DNA of 64,000 bases from Toxotes chatareus (GCA_016801885.1 CM028898.1:14792858-14856857); one strand, 5' to 3'. Counted from the stretch's first letter, positions 38,401-50,794 are shown. The notes: generated from the letters alone by a model not told the origin. A program made the numbers and translations.

Positions 38401-41037
38401 TCTGTCAAGCTGTCACGTATGATTGCACAACATTGATAAAACATCATATTGCCAATTTTTGGTTGTTGAACACTGGCAAAATGAATCAGGATGTATAAGG
38501 GCACATCTTTTCACACAGTAACCCTTCCTCTGCACTAGTTTAAAACTTTCAGGAGAGCACTTCTCTCCATCCAGGTTGGTGTTAATAGGATTGTGGCTGT
38601 AAAGACAAAGCCAAACCATTTCTGCAGTGTACCAGTCTTCCTCTCTGATCACGAGCTGTGGGTAATATTTGGGTCGTATAGATCTCTCTCTGAAGTGAAA
38701 TGCCAGTTTTATTACTGAATGCAGTATGTTTCCAAGGGAAAATAAAAAAAAACAAAATACATCTCAACATGTTGCTAAAGATTCACTTGTGTGACAAGCT
38801 TTAGAATAACCTGTGTGTGTGTGGGTCCTTCCACAGACAGAGCTGTAAATGGTAGTAGCTCATGTGTAGAAACCCACTGTGATAAATAATGGTTTAATAT
38901 GAATGTGAGAATTTCGGAATTGGATAAAATTACTGGGTAACTGGATAATTGATGAGTATGTATATATATAAATAATATCATCGCTGAACTACACATCTTA
39001 GTCAAACATGCTGGATATACGGTATCTCCCATCTGGTCTGGGATTGCCTGGGGACCTCCTGTAGGAGCTGCGAGAAGTTGAATGGATGAACGATAGAACA
39101 TAAAAGGTGTTTCTAGTATTTGACTGATTCAGTGATTTATCCCATGTTTTAATTTTACACTTAGGGGATAATTATTCATTCAGCACTTGTAATTAACACT
39201 TACACTTACCTGAAACTAAATTTGATTAATTCATCTAGGTGCCACTTTTTGCTGACAGTTGTTTGTTCCCATTAGTCAGAATCTAAAACCATTTTTAACA
39301 GCAGTTCTTTGATGTTTTACTAGTCACATTTTGTAGCCTTTTTGCCTTTGTCACAGCGTAACAAAGGAGAGATTCATACTGTGTAATGGACCTGAAACCA
39401 CCTGCATTTCAATCAGAAGATTGTTATGATGTGTCAGTCTTTGTTTCTGTTCATCACAGAGAGAGTGACAGAGAAACAGGGAAAATGATGAAACAACTAG
39501 GAGGCATTGTATGGATTCTGGACTTTGTTCTCTTAAAAATAGACACATGAAAGTGCTGCAGTGACCCCGGGACCCCCCCTGCGGGTATGTACGTGTGTAT
39601 GCGAGGGTGTATGTGTTTGTGACTAGCTGATTGGGCTGCATATGCTTGCTCCATGGGGTGTTATCAAAGTGGAAGGTATGCTGGAAGGGAGAAATGGACC
39701 CAAAGGAAAAAACTGATGATCAGCTAAGCAAAACCTCTGTGGTAGTATTTTATCTTATCACTAGGAGTTCTTCTTAATGGCACTAAAAGGAAAGAGTTTC
39801 CTCTTACGATGTATGCACAGAGCAACTTTTAGTAAGGATGGAGCAAGTTATTCACCTTAGAGAAAGGGACCAGGTTGACCCTGTTGCTATGGATGACACT
39901 ATAAAGACAGTGACAAGTTGATAGGGGACCAGTCTGTGTTGGCGAATTCATCATAGCAACACATCAGCAGGAGTTACCAATGAAGCTGCCGCATTCACAA
40001 TGCCTACATATTCAAAGCAAACGTGTTGTGAGCCTACATGGTAAATCGTCCACAGAGGTAGACCTGATCCCCGCTTGAAGTGACACCCAGTTGTGTGTTG
40101 AGTGAAATGGATTTTCATTCCAGCTCACAAACACATCTCATCTTTTGATGCCTGCAGTTATTTGGACATACATTGCATATGCAACACTAACTACTCCAGG
40201 TTATTTGACAGTTGTCATGAAGCTAGCTTTTTTTTTTTTTTTTTTTTAGAAAGTTTAAAACAAAGTTTTACCAACAGAACCAGCTCTACTCTCACAGAAA
40301 TACTCGAGCATTTGAAGCAATGTGTGTTTCAAGAGTCTGTCAGGAAGTCTGTCAAACACAATGACATGGTTTACGAGGCAGACTGCTGACAGCAGACTCC
40401 TTAAGGACTGGTTGTGATTAGATCTTATTGACTTGAGAGTCCTCTGGAAGACCCCTAAGTTTTATCAGACTTGGAATCTAGTTTTAGTGCTAAAATGCTT
40501 TGTCAATAACTCTTTTCAAAGAATGTTCAATCAGTGCACAATTTATTATTTAACTTCAATAAAATGCTGGGTACTCATTAAAGAGATACAGATACAAAAG
40601 ATAAAACTCAATGCAGCAGAATGGGTCAATTTAAAAAAACTCTGCATCCACACTTCCCACAATGCAACTTGATAGCTTCATTGCCTGAGACCCTCTCCAT
40701 CCTATAATCACCCACATGTTTCAAACTACATGCCACTCCTTCACCTTTCATTTAGCCATAAAATGTTTTGTGAACTCAGCTCCTGAAATACAAGACAAGA
40801 AAACCAAAAAGAGAACGAACAGGGTGAGAACGTAGGAGAGAGAGGGCCATCAATTAAACATGAATACCAACCAGGGCGAGGGTTTCATTCTGTTTGTAAT
40901 TGTGAATATTTGATAAGGCAAAAGACAAGTCGCTTAGCACACAACCATATGCTAACAATGGCATTATGAGTTGCCAGGCTTGTGAAAGGCGTGACAGGGC
41001 CTCCCCTAGGCTCTGACTGCTGGAGATGCTGGCAAGG

Positions 41038-41040
<3 letters not shown>
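38401..41040. other. Unique noncoding DNA
   Basis: No gene recognised. It contains a short TA run (38961-38970) and T20 (40228-40247). The 79-codon frame at 40433-40672 and the 95-codon frame at 40102-40389 show no domain, and the latter runs through the T20. Confidence 0.5.
40228..40247. repeat. Poly(T) tract, 20 bases
   Basis: An uninterrupted T run of 20 bases, followed by AGAAAG. Read on the minus strand it is an A20 that could mark the tail of a retroposed element, but no body is recognised on that side. Confidence 0.88.

Positions 41041-41092
<52 letters not shown>
41041..41092. repeat. Perfect (AC)26 microsatellite
   Basis: 52 bp of uninterrupted AC, then GCATACTG. The Cys/Val repeat frames on the minus strand at 40854-41254 come from this array. 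Confidence 0.95.
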
Positions 41093-41095
<3 letters not shown>

Positions 41096-42670
41096 TACTG
41101 CTGCTGTGTCAGTGAAGTTTAGCCCTGTGTAGGATGACACTTGAGCTCTCGAAGCCAAAACAGCATCAAGCTGCCATAATACTAGCTGCTGGGATGGGAC
41201 CCCTGTCTGCCCTGCTGTTCTCAAGAGGGACCACATACCAGGCTTCTGCATCATTCACACTTCACCTCACCCCCACCTGCTAACTGAAGGGCTGGATGCC
41301 CTTCAATGTCCCTGTCCCTCTGTTTTCACCCCCCCCACCCTGCACTTTTGGTTCCATTTCCCTTTCCTCCTCAAAGACAAATTATGGTTTATTACACCTG
41401 GGTCTTACTTTTAGCTACGCTGTGTGGCTCCAGTGATAGAGCATCACTTTGGTAATAACAACTATTGGATGGATAAATATGAACTTTTGCCCAAACTATG
41501 AGTCCTAATGACTTTAGTGATTTCCTGACTTTCATTTTGTCATGTATTTTTTTCTTTATGCACTTTAGACACTGAAAACATTACTAAAAAAGAAGTGAGA
41601 CATTAAAAGTTTTAGGGAATAGAAAACTAAGACCAACGGTAAAATTCTAGTTCAAACTCTCCAATGTAAACATCATCACTGTTGACAGATGTCCCGGTTT
41701 AACTTTGATCCACTGTTCTGTGCAGTGAGGGATTTAAACTGCACAGAACAAACTTACTTTTATGTGCATTCAATTTCAGTTTTACCTCCAAATGTGGCCA
41801 TTTAGATAATCTGGCTAAACTGTTGGCTTGTTTACAACCTGTCCCTGTGTTCGTAGGCCTCAGCAGTTACTTTGGTAAGTACAAATTTACAATAACCAAC
41901 GGTAGCAATAGCTACAACTATGAAAATAAGACTGGGATTGTAATGAAAATGGGATATTCTTTGAGCTCCTTTTCCTGCTTGTTCCCCTTTTATCACCCTG
42001 CAGCCTCTTCTCCTGCAGTTTCTTTTCCGCACTCACCCTTCTTTTCACTCATTATGTCTCCCTCTCACTGTCTTCCTTTCATTCTTTCTCTCCTGCTCTC
42101 TCTCTCCCACTGGTATTTTTTTCTCCCGTACTGCCATTTGTCCCCCACTTTTAAACCGCTTCTCACTAATTACCTCTTTCTCATGTCTCCTCCCTGTGAC
42201 TAAATGACATTAGATGTCTGGTCTTCTGATTCTCCTCCCCTGCACACCCCTCAAAGTTACAACGGGCAACATTGTGTGACATTAAGCCGCTCGTACTTAC
42301 AGGGCCCCGAGTTGAAAGTGTCACTTCATTTAAGGGGAGTTGACTAAGGAGCTTCTTGCACTGACATCCCAACTTCTGCTGTCTGCTTTATATGTGACTT
42401 TGCTCGACAGACAAAACGCTTTAAACAGGAAATCAGTTTAAAACAGAATGGAGTGGCTTGCTGGTGATGAGGATGGTTGAGCTCGGGGAGGAACGGTCAT
42501 TTAGCAGGCAGCAATCAGACGTGTGAGGCGCCTGCTGATTTCCCTGCAGATTATTGTTTTCTATTCAGAATTGCTTATTTCATGCCTGTCTAAGCGAGGT
42601 CTGTTTTAGCCTGGTATGTGTGTTTCTTTAATGGCCTTCCATGAATATTACATGCGTGGCGGAAGACGAA
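41093..42670. other. Unique noncoding DNA with pyrimidine tract
   Basis: No gene recognised. About 41970-42190 is pyrimidine-rich and underlies the 126-codon frame at 41823-42203. A strong hairpin at 41714-41750 is listed separately. A short C run lies near 41330. Confidence 0.5.
41714..41750. repeat. Perfect 13 bp stem-loop
   Basis: TGTTCTGTGCAGT (41714-41726) and ACTGCACAGAACA (41738-41750) are exact reverse complements around an 11-base loop. Each arm carries a steroid-receptor half site (TGTTCT/AGAACA), but at the wrong spacing for a dimer element. The stem is too short for a microRNA precursor. Confidence 0.8.
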
Positions 42671-42679
42671 AGGGATCTC

Positions 42680-43032
42680 AACTGAGAGGAGAGGAGAGGA
42701 AATATGACAATAGAGCAGGACAGAACGATAGGAGGGGAAATAGAAGCAGAGAATGTAAAGAACTGAATTGAAAAGACTTGAATAGAAGCGAGTTAAAGGG
42801 AGAAGAGCAGAACAGAAGAGATGAGTGGAGAGAAGAGGATGAAAGATGACAATAGAACAAAACAACAGAAGAAGAGAGGGGGAGAGTGGGGGAAGAAGAG
42901 CTGGGAATAAAACAATTCAGTTGGATTGAAGTGACTTGAATTGAGCAGAATTAAACTGAAGAGAGGAAAGAAAAGAAAGGGAAAGGAGAGAAAAGTAAAG
43001 GAAAGGAGGAGGAGAAGAGGAGAGGAGAGTCA
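42680..43032. repeat. Degenerate purine-rich pentanucleotide array
   Basis: Cutting the sequence into five-base words from AGAGG onward keeps GAxxx or AGAxx words in phase for about 350 bp (AGAGG AGAGG, then words such as GAATA, GAACA, GAAGA and later GAAAG GAGGA). The array is strongly purine-biased. The minus-strand frames at 42590-42865 are Phe/Leu/Ser/Tyr-rich because the five-base period gives a five-residue rhythm in all frames. It is not coding. Confidence 0.7.
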
Positions 43033-43188
43033 GTGGCCAGTGTGTATGCAGTGTGAATGCTGATCAGGAGATTTTGCGGGCTTACCTATGCATGCTCAAA
43101 TAGGCTGCCCTGCTCAGACTGAGGGAGCCTTGTTTATGGAGAAAAGACCAAATCCTCCAATCAAACATGTATGAGCCAGCGCACTTGT

Positions 43189-43240
43189 ACACACACACGC
43201 ACGCACACACACGCACTATCTCTCTTTCTCTCTCTCTTTC
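43189..43240. repeat. Compound (AC)n / (TC)n microsatellite
   Basis: An interrupted AC/GCAC run at 43189-43215 is followed by TATC and a TC-rich run to about 43240. The 159-codon minus-strand frame over this and the next array (43082-43561) is a repeat artefact. Confidence 0.85.
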
Positions 43241-43354
43241 TTGTTCTGACATATACACAAATACACATCTCTGCCGAAAAACAGTCCACTCTGGAGACAC
43301 CACAGTGGCGCAAAAGGCACACATGAAGGAATATACAAACACACGCACTCTCTC

Positions 43355-43369
43355 GCACACACACACACA
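43355..43369. repeat. Short (CA)n run
   Basis: About seven CA units, in a region with CTCTCTCGC just before. Confidence 0.75.
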
Positions 43370-43690
43370 AGGGGATCCGGCGTATTTACTTACAGTACAG
43401 TACCTGCATTGTAGGGCCTTGGGGGGTCTCCGGTGTGCGTAGGTGTGTGCGTAATAACACCACACTCCACCTCTCTGTCTCTCTCCTAACCACACACCAC
43501 AAAACACACGCACAAACCAACAGAGAGATGATGTACATCTCAGCAGACGCTTACGCCGCATATTCCCACCGCTGGTCTGTTTGGTATTAACTGTAACGCT
43601 CCTCTCTCCTGATGGAGTTTTGCAGTTGCCTGCCTAAGGAGACCTGCTGCTTTCAGCTTTAATTTAAAGAAGAAAAATGATCTGTGCCAT

Positions 43691-43705
43691 AAAAAAAAAA
43701 AAAAA
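43691..43705. repeat. Poly(A) tract, 15 bases
   Basis: An uninterrupted A run of 15 bases with no recognised retroposed body. Confidence 0.85.
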
Positions 43706-44653
43706 CCTTTAAGCTTTACTTCATCTCTAGAGTTTGCATTTTTTGAAAATTTCTTTTAATTATCTCCTTGTGTGACGATAATATTTGGGCCAAAGTTATT
43801 TAATTTCTTTTCGGTTTTTATTGAGCCTATGAGTCAGCCTGTGTGATGACCCAGACTTCAGAGGATATGGATTCCAGTGTATTCCTAACAGTTAGCAGTC
43901 ATCATCCATTTTAGTAGTTTAAATGGGAAGAAAATGAGACTTATTCACGTGTAATGGAGAAGTGAAGGGAAAAAATGAGATATTTGGTGTGTGAGTAACT
44001 GAGAGGATCCTATATATGCATGTCACTGTTAGTCACGTTTGTCAGTTTTTGTGTAGGATTAGAGGGCTTTGTGTTGATTTGTGTGATTGGTGTGAAGTGT
44101 CCAGCTTGTCAAGACTGGACAGGACAAAGACACAGAGGATAAATCCACTGCCACTTAAAATTCACCCTAAAATTAATTTTTTTCTGATTTGAATTACCTT
44201 GATCTATGGTAATTTCAAATGTTGCCCACAAGCGAGACACTCGAATGAGGAAGGCCACGTAGGGACAAAAATTTATGCTGAAGTTGATTTTTCATTTTCA
44301 AAACTTTAGAGCTGAAAACAGCCTGTGCAAATCCAACATTCAGATTCCTCATGGTGTGCTGGTTTTGTCTGGTAGTTTAAGTCCTGACACTCATGACTAT
44401 TTTCTTCCTCATCCTGCATATGTACACTGCGCACATGGTATAATTACAAATGGAACATATACAGCAAAGATATTTGAAGGTGACATAGGGTCAGTGTTTG
44501 TTATCATTTTTCTCTGAAAATTAACCTAATTTTAAAAGGAGCGTATCGGTTTAAACTGTTTTTCACCCAGATTTATGTCCCCACATCCATCCAAATGTTG
44601 TGTTGATTTTTGTTGCTACAAAAACACACTGTTTAATTGACAGCTGGGAAAAT

Positions 44654-44672
44654 ACTTCCAATAATTGGAAGT
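44654..44672. repeat. 19 bp perfect palindrome
   Basis: ACTTCCAAT and ATTGGAAGT pair around a central A. Each arm includes TTCC/GGAA, an ETS or STAT-type half site. Confidence 0.75.
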
Positions 44673-45260
44673 GAAAATAAAAATTGTGAGAAAACACAAA
44701 CAAACTGCTGATACACCAGAGTCTCTCTAAATAAACAAACTGAAACCTGTATTTTGTATAATTGACTTGTTTTCCCAGTTTCCACATAAATAAATGCTAA
44801 AAACAAGGATTTTTAATGTAATAAAAACTGAAAATAATGAGCCAAGTAAAAGTCTGATGTATTAACCTGGTGTGTGTGTGATGGTCACCACTGGTTTAGT
44901 GCTCCCTTTATCAGGAGGGATGGGACCTGAGCCTTATTGTTGCTCCTTACTATCAAATCCTGGTGCATCACTGTGTGACAGAACGATATCACAGTCTGTC
45001 ACACACTCGACAGCCACAACCAACACAGACTCTTTGGTCCCCGCTGTGTATGGAGCTCCAGCCCTTTGCGTTCATGTGTGTGTGAGTATGTGTGTTTCAG
45101 ACGGACTCTGGTGGTTTTGGATGGTTTCATCTGAGCACCCTTGTGTGTACAGTAGCACAAAGGTGTCAAAAACAGTGACCGCTCTCTGCTCGCTCTGTTT
45201 TTACTCTCCGTCTGTACATCAATTCACCTCTCCTCTCCGTCCCTCCACCGATCACTCGTG

Positions 45261-45280
45261 GACGGGTGATTACACCCGTC
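45261..45280. repeat. 8 bp hairpin with 4-base loop
   Basis: GACGGGTG and CACCCGTC pair around ATTA. It is GC-rich and could form a stable small stem. Confidence 0.75.
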
Positions 45281-45573
45281 ACTCATGGATGAATGATGGG
45301 TGTCTATAGTGCTGTGAAATTTCGAGTGTCCATCTACACCACCATGTAAACGTTCGCCATGTTCAAACAGTGGTTAAGCTTTTCTCAGCAAGTTTCTACA
45401 GTATTTAAACGTGTGTGAACACTCTCATGCATAAGTTGTACTACTGACTGGCCTCCTTGGGTGCCTGCATTACTCCAGACTAGCAATTAAAAACAAGCCA
45501 TTCACTTATCAGGAGTGTCTGTTTCCACCCACTCAAATCACATCTCATCTGCTTCCTGCTACCAGTACCGTGG

Positions 45574-45574
<1 letters not shown>

Positions 45575-45617
<43 letters not shown>
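45575..45617. repeat. Perfect (TG)n microsatellite, 43 bp
   Basis: About 21.5 uninterrupted TG units, then CTGTCTACGTG. Confidence 0.95.
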
Positions 45618-45618
<1 letters not shown>

Positions 45619-45954
45619 TGTCTACGTGTAAGCAAGAGGGGCACTTCTCAATCTGACACTTCACAGCGTGTGAAATTTAATTAAACACGCTTCACAACCA
45701 TCCTCACACAGACACACAGAGATATAGGCATACTGAAAATCTCATGCAAATAGAATACAGAAATGCTGTACACATTTTTCATTATATGCACATTTTCTCA
45801 TGCACTGGCCCCTTTCCTTTCCCAAGTCAATTTAGCTTTTCCAGTAAAAAACATTTTACAGGCCTCCCTATATGAGGTATACAACTGTGAGGGTCAAGTG
45901 GTTTGTGTAGAGTCTAAAATGTGGATCAGTTCTGTAAACAGTCTTCAGCACACT

Positions 45955-46165
45955 GATGACTTGTGGCCAAAAAAATCCTGGGCCCTCATGACCACCCTGA
46001 GGTGCCCTTGAGCAAGGCACTTAACCCCCGACTGCTCCAGTGGAGCTGCTCAGATCAGACAGCCAACAGATGGTTGAGCTGGGCAGCTTCCAGGTCTGTA
46101 ACTGCGAGTGTGTTGCAGTGTTCCTCAGTCAACTAACGTCTATTAAATAAACCAACAAAACGCCA
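45955..46165 (+). mobile_element. Fish-type dispersed repeat fragment (SINE-like)
   Basis: The core TGAGGTGCCCTTGAGCAAGG with CACTTAACCCCCGACTGCTCCAGTGGAGCTGC just after it resembles a very common module that I recall from fish genomes, usually written with GAGCAAGGCACTTAACCCC. It ends near a run of AATAAACCAAC words. No coding capacity and no clear target duplication. The family name is uncertain, so I give none. The boundaries are approximate. Confidence 0.55.
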
Positions 46166-49159
46166 AGTTTTCAAGCGCTTTTTGGTTTGTTTCAATCCAG
46201 GAGGCTAAAGTGTTCAGCCAATACTTGTTCAGACTTATGCTGATTTCAGACATCCAAGAGCCGAGAGTTCAGACTAGTGTGGTCCTGGGACGTAGAACTT
46301 GAGTTGTTCCCAAGGCGTTCTGAGTTTAATTAAACAAAACCAAGTCTTGATTGAAGGTGTTCAATTAATAACTCCTGCGATGAACAGATTCTCCCCCTTT
46401 TCCATTTAAAGTACCATGTGGACCTTTTAGCGTTCAAGGCCATTATCTATAAACTGTAAATGTCTGATGAGTCACTGTTGGCTCTGTCTGGTTCTTTTTT
46501 TTCTGCTATGTTAGTCAGTGATACTCTCTGAATCATTGATTTAACTGATTGGAGGATCCTGCTACATATATTCCTGAATATGACACCAGCTGGTGCCATA
46601 TTTTAGGTGTGCGAGGATGGTACACATTCACAGACTTCCTAAAAACTTCCTTTTCCTGTGAGGCAAATGAACATGGACTGAAACATTTGCACGCGTGAAC
46701 CTGGCAGACTTTCTGTTTAAAATTTACATCATTTACACTCTTCATGATAAGTAAACTGAAGATCATATTAAAAATCAGTGGAGTGCCTTGAAGAAAATGT
46801 ATTAGACATAATATTTTTCTTTAACGCTTTATTTTGAGTCTGTGTTTGTACAGGGTTGTGACGTGTCACTTACCTGACCATGAAATGCGCTTTTCCTTTT
46901 GGTTTGGTATTTTTGTGCCCTACGCAGTGCGCATGGTGTGAAGGTGGGAGGAGAGGTGCAACAAAAATGCATGCAAAAGAGTCTGTAAGGTAAAGGTGTT
47001 GGCAAGTGTATTTAAGTGACAAATGTGTAATCTCACTTGTGCCAAAAATAGATGTTTCAGGCTGTTCCTTAAATGTCGAATTTCGAGGAAAGAGCAGGCT
47101 GTGCGGAGGCAACAGTAAAGTAAATGCAAAGTAAGGTAAATGCACATGTACAGCGTATATATTAATAACAGAATATACAAAAATACATGGTAAAATCCTG
47201 CCTTGTGTTGGGTAAGCACACATCTGCCATGGACAAAATAATTAACAACATTCAACAAAAGTGAGAGCGGTCGGTCCTATATCTGGTTTGGACTATAATT
47301 TTAACATAATTTTATCTGCTGCCTGGTTCAGTTTATGTACTGCTGTGGCACAGTATATAGATGCTGACGGCATCAGTGTGGAATGACACAAGACGGAAAT
47401 ACATCACATCCTGCATATTGGTGCAAATGACAAGGCTTTAATTATTTGTGTGCATCAGCATTGATGAGCATGATGTGAGTGACCTACTTCGATGTGAGAG
47501 TTCTCATTAAGCCCTGTGAAATACAGTAACCAGCTAGTAGTAATGGTGATGTACAGTATGTGGGTGTTTATGCTTCTAAATTAAACTGCAGCATCTTCTC
47601 TTTCATGTTCCACCAAACACCCACTTTTACTGTTCTTCTTGTCCTACACGCACACTGTCTGTCACCTACTTAGTCTTTTCACTTGGCTTTTTTTGACGCA
47701 GAGGTTGACATCTGTGTTTGATGTCTTGAACTTCTGGATGACAGCCGCCTCGCACAGTACACTGGATCCATCCCCATGGGGCGTTATTTCAACCTATCAC
47801 CTCGCTCAGGTTCAGATGTGAGCGCTGGTCTACCCACTGGGATTCTCAGCAGTTTGGTGTGAAGGAGGAGATAGTGGGAGAAAAGAGAGTTCAGCTCAGG
47901 TTCTTTCACTTTGCAAGTTCTGCAGAGCTTGCAGGAGAGGCTGAGTGGCTGTGGACGATAGTGGGCTTAACCCGCACACAACTTAAACCAGTGGCCCACT
48001 TCTTTGAAGAGTTTGGTGAGTGGTGTTTGACCTGGCAGCCTTTCTGAGCCGGTGCATCTTGAAACTAGCTTTTCAATCCACCCACTTCTGTTTCTGCACA
48101 GTATCAATGCCATCAGTCTCTTTGTCTGTTTACAGTATCTTTTCATTGTCTGCATCCTTAATTCTCTACTGTCAGAATTTTTCCCAAGTTTTGATTAAAT
48201 CAGCATTTAAAACAATATTTTAAAAAATGAGTGAAAAATAAGTGATCATATCAAAGTCCTTATAGGCAAGTCTCACCACTTGCCATTTAATTTGGGGTCG
48301 AACTTAATCAGGCCCTTATCTATATCTAGCTGAATGGGGGGAAAGCCATAACTGCACATTCAGTGGTCATAAAAACTGCATGTATGGAATCCACAGTCAA
48401 ATCTGATTAAAAATGCTTACAAAGTTTGTTGACTTTGACTCAAAATAAGGTTTTAAACTCACCAACTTCTTTCATGGCTCAATCCAGTGCTGTAATGTGA
48501 CACTGCCCGCTCATCCTACCAGATCACTTGACCAAATGCCATGCTAATTCATCTTATGGATACAGTAAGCCAAGTAAAGCAATCTTAGGCGCTATAGACT
48601 TTTCTGTTCAGGGTTCTTTAAGTGGTTTGTTTCTTTCCTTGTAATGACTCTGATCAAATATAAAGCAAAGTGTTCTTTTCCTGCAAGCTTTACTTAGCCT
48701 TGCCTGTGCTTTCCCTCTCGCCCATGGCAGTTTCACCAGCCACTCACTCGTCTCCCACTTGTCCAAAGTTTCATGCCAGGAAGCCAGTTAGATTTGACCC
48801 ACTCACTGACAGCCCACAGCCTGGGCCGATCGCCGATGGGGGCATAGTAGATTAGGACCCTTTTAGGGCTTGTAATTTCCTCAGGCTTTTTCCCTTAAAA
48901 TTCCCCTCTCACAGTCACTTCTCACACTCAGTGTCACGAATGGCAGGACAGGCTTTAGGTGGCTTATGTAACAGTCCATTAAGTCTGCCGTAGAAATGGC
49001 CTGTATTGCCTGAGAGGCTGCAGCAGACACCTAGAGATAAGTAATGTCAGAAACAGACAGTGATACGGATGGGGCCTCTTACATCTTTTATGGAACATTA
49101 GACTGAGTGAAGAGATGACCTAATTTGAATTGATTTGGCGTATATTTGTGCTCAGGAGA

Positions 49160-49255
49160 GCACGTACGGAGACACGCAGACACAAAGAGACACACATATT
49201 TACGCCGGCACCCCCACACACGCACACCAAGATGCACTAACACACACACTCAGTC
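49160..49255. repeat. Degenerate CA/GACAC-rich stretch
   Basis: Words such as GAGACACGCAGACACAAAG, GACACACA, CCCCCACACACGCACACC and CACACACACTC over about 95 bp look like a decayed CA array. Confidence 0.6.
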
Positions 49256-49819
49256 ACAGCTAATCTAGGTCTCTCTGCTTGTACACAGCTGTAGCTGCAT
49301 ATCTTTGGCAAAATCTTAGATGTTTTCAGCTGAATAAGCTCTGTCTTGATTACACTGCTTTCTTCTCCCTCTAATACTCCCCATGTATTAATGAGGCTGT
49401 TCTTTCTTGCTGAAATCTCCCTCTATACTGTTGTGCAGTTCATGGTCCAGTGGGCTACTGGCCCGCAGATGTAATTGTTTTAACTTGCTAACTGTACACT
49501 CACTCAATTAGGACGAAAGCTGTTTCTTTTTTCTTTTTTTTTCTTCTGCCCACTGCAGAATAGGAAAGTAGACATCCTCTTGAGGCAGCACTTATTGTTG
49601 TATGCACAACACATCATAAACACACACAGATACAAAAGGACTTGAGGAATGTGTTTTTTGTAGTTCTTCGGTTCTTTGTGTACAGTATTCAAGATGACAT
49701 CTTTTTTTCTTTACATGAGTATTTTCTACTCCCCTGCTTTGTTGAGGTTTCTCCGTATGCATTCTGTTTAATTAGATTGCTTTGGTACTGGCGTTTGGCT
49801 GTGGACTGTGTATTGCTGT

Positions 49820-49837
49820 TTGTGTGTGTGTGTGTGT
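49820..49837. repeat. (TG)n run, 18 bp
   Basis: About nine TG units, followed by TTTGTGCG. Confidence 0.8.
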
Positions 49838-50111
49838 TTGTGCGTTATTCTGCTTTTTTTTTTAAACTCGCCTTCTTTTTCCTTTTTTCCATCGTTGTAA
49901 AGATTGTAAAAGATTGGTCCACCAGCCCTCATTATTAAGTATGACACTGGCAGTCAGATTTATTTACTTATTAATCAAAGGTGTCTGCTTCAGTCCCTGG
50001 TTGTAAGACAATTAAATGTTACTTTAGTTAAGACACACACACAATGGAGAGGATCAAGAATTCATCACTGAAAAACTGAAGTGATAAATATGCAAGGTAC
50101 TAATGATTCAC

Positions 50112-50486
50112 ACAGCAGCTAATCACTGAAGAAAATATCTAACTGTTCATACAACAGCTACTGTAATCACTGAAGAAAATATCTAACTGTTCATACAGCA
50201 GCTACTGTAATCACTGAAGAAAATATCTAACTGTTCACAGCAGCTACTGTAATCACTGAAGAAAATATCTAACTGTTCATACAGCAGCTACTGTAATCAC
50301 TGAAGAAAATATCTAACTGTTCATACAGCAGCTACTGTAATCACTGAAGAAAATATCTAACTGTTCATACAGCAGCTACTGTAATCACTGAAGAAAATAT
50401 CTAACTGTTCATACAGCAGCTACTGTAATCACTGAAGAAAATATCTAACTGTTCATACAGCAGCTACTGTAATCACTGAAGAAAAT
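50112..50486. repeat. 44 bp minisatellite, about 8.7 copies
   Basis: The unit starts ACAGCAGCTACTGTAATCAC, continues TGAAGAAAATATCTAACTG and ends TTCAT. Copies begin at 50112, 50151, 50195, 50237, 50281, 50325, 50369, 50413 and 50457. The first lacks ACTGT (39 bp), the second has CAACAG for CAGCAG, and the third lacks the last AT (42 bp). Copies 4-8 are identical, and the ninth stops after 30 bases. Such homogeneity points to recent expansion or gene conversion and likely length polymorphism. No reading frame is preserved: each unit carries stops. Confidence 0.97.
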
Positions 50487-50794
50487 GCCAAAGTAATCAT
50501 GAGGATTTTTTTTAAGGAGGGATGTATAGGCCTTACCTTCACAGAGATCAGGATAGCAAAGAAAGTAAAGATGGGAGAGTTGGATTCAGAGTTCACACTA
50601 CAAGCAAAATTTGACCTTGTCGATACATTTGCAGATCTCCCATCGCTATAACCCTGAGGAGACTTGCCATAAAACAGGTTTGGTTGTAATCTTCAAAAGC
50701 TTCTAGAAGTCTGTTTAGTCTGATTAAAACTGACAGGGACAGTGCCGGTTGTTATTGATAACTGATATGTGAGAATATTTGGACAAATAGAATC

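Larger units (their letters stand above)
43241..45574. other. Unique noncoding DNA
   Basis: No gene recognised. Apart from the short CA run listed separately, it contains A15 (43691-43705), a 19 bp palindrome (44654-44672) and a short hairpin (45261-45280). Sequence from about 44480 to 44850 is AT-rich. The 145-codon frame at 44872-45309 has mixed composition but no domain I recognise. It begins in a TG-rich stretch and runs through the hairpin. Confidence 0.45.
46166..50111. other. Unique noncoding DNA
   Basis: No gene recognised. It contains a degenerate CA/GACAC-rich stretch (about 49160-49255), a T-rich stretch (49522-49547), a TG run (49820-49837) and T10 (49854-49863). The overlapping minus-strand frames of 117 and 112 codons at 46870-47258 share the same DNA in different phases and show no domain. 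Nothing else stands out. Confidence 0.5.

Noticed and set aside
41665..41700. TGTAAACATC, the seed of the miR-30 family
   Set aside because: The following bases do not match miR-30 and no complementary star arm lies within 60 bp.
43082..43561. Minus-strand 159-codon frame
   Set aside because: It covers two CA/CT arrays, and its Cys/Val/Arg/Glu runs are repeat artefacts.
44872..45309. Plus-strand 145-codon frame
   Set aside because: It starts in a TG-rich run and shows no domain. Cys/Val/Ser richness follows local TGTG words.
50112..50486. CRISPR-like periodic array
   Set aside because: Units abut with no unique spacers and the setting is eukaryotic. It is a minisatellite.
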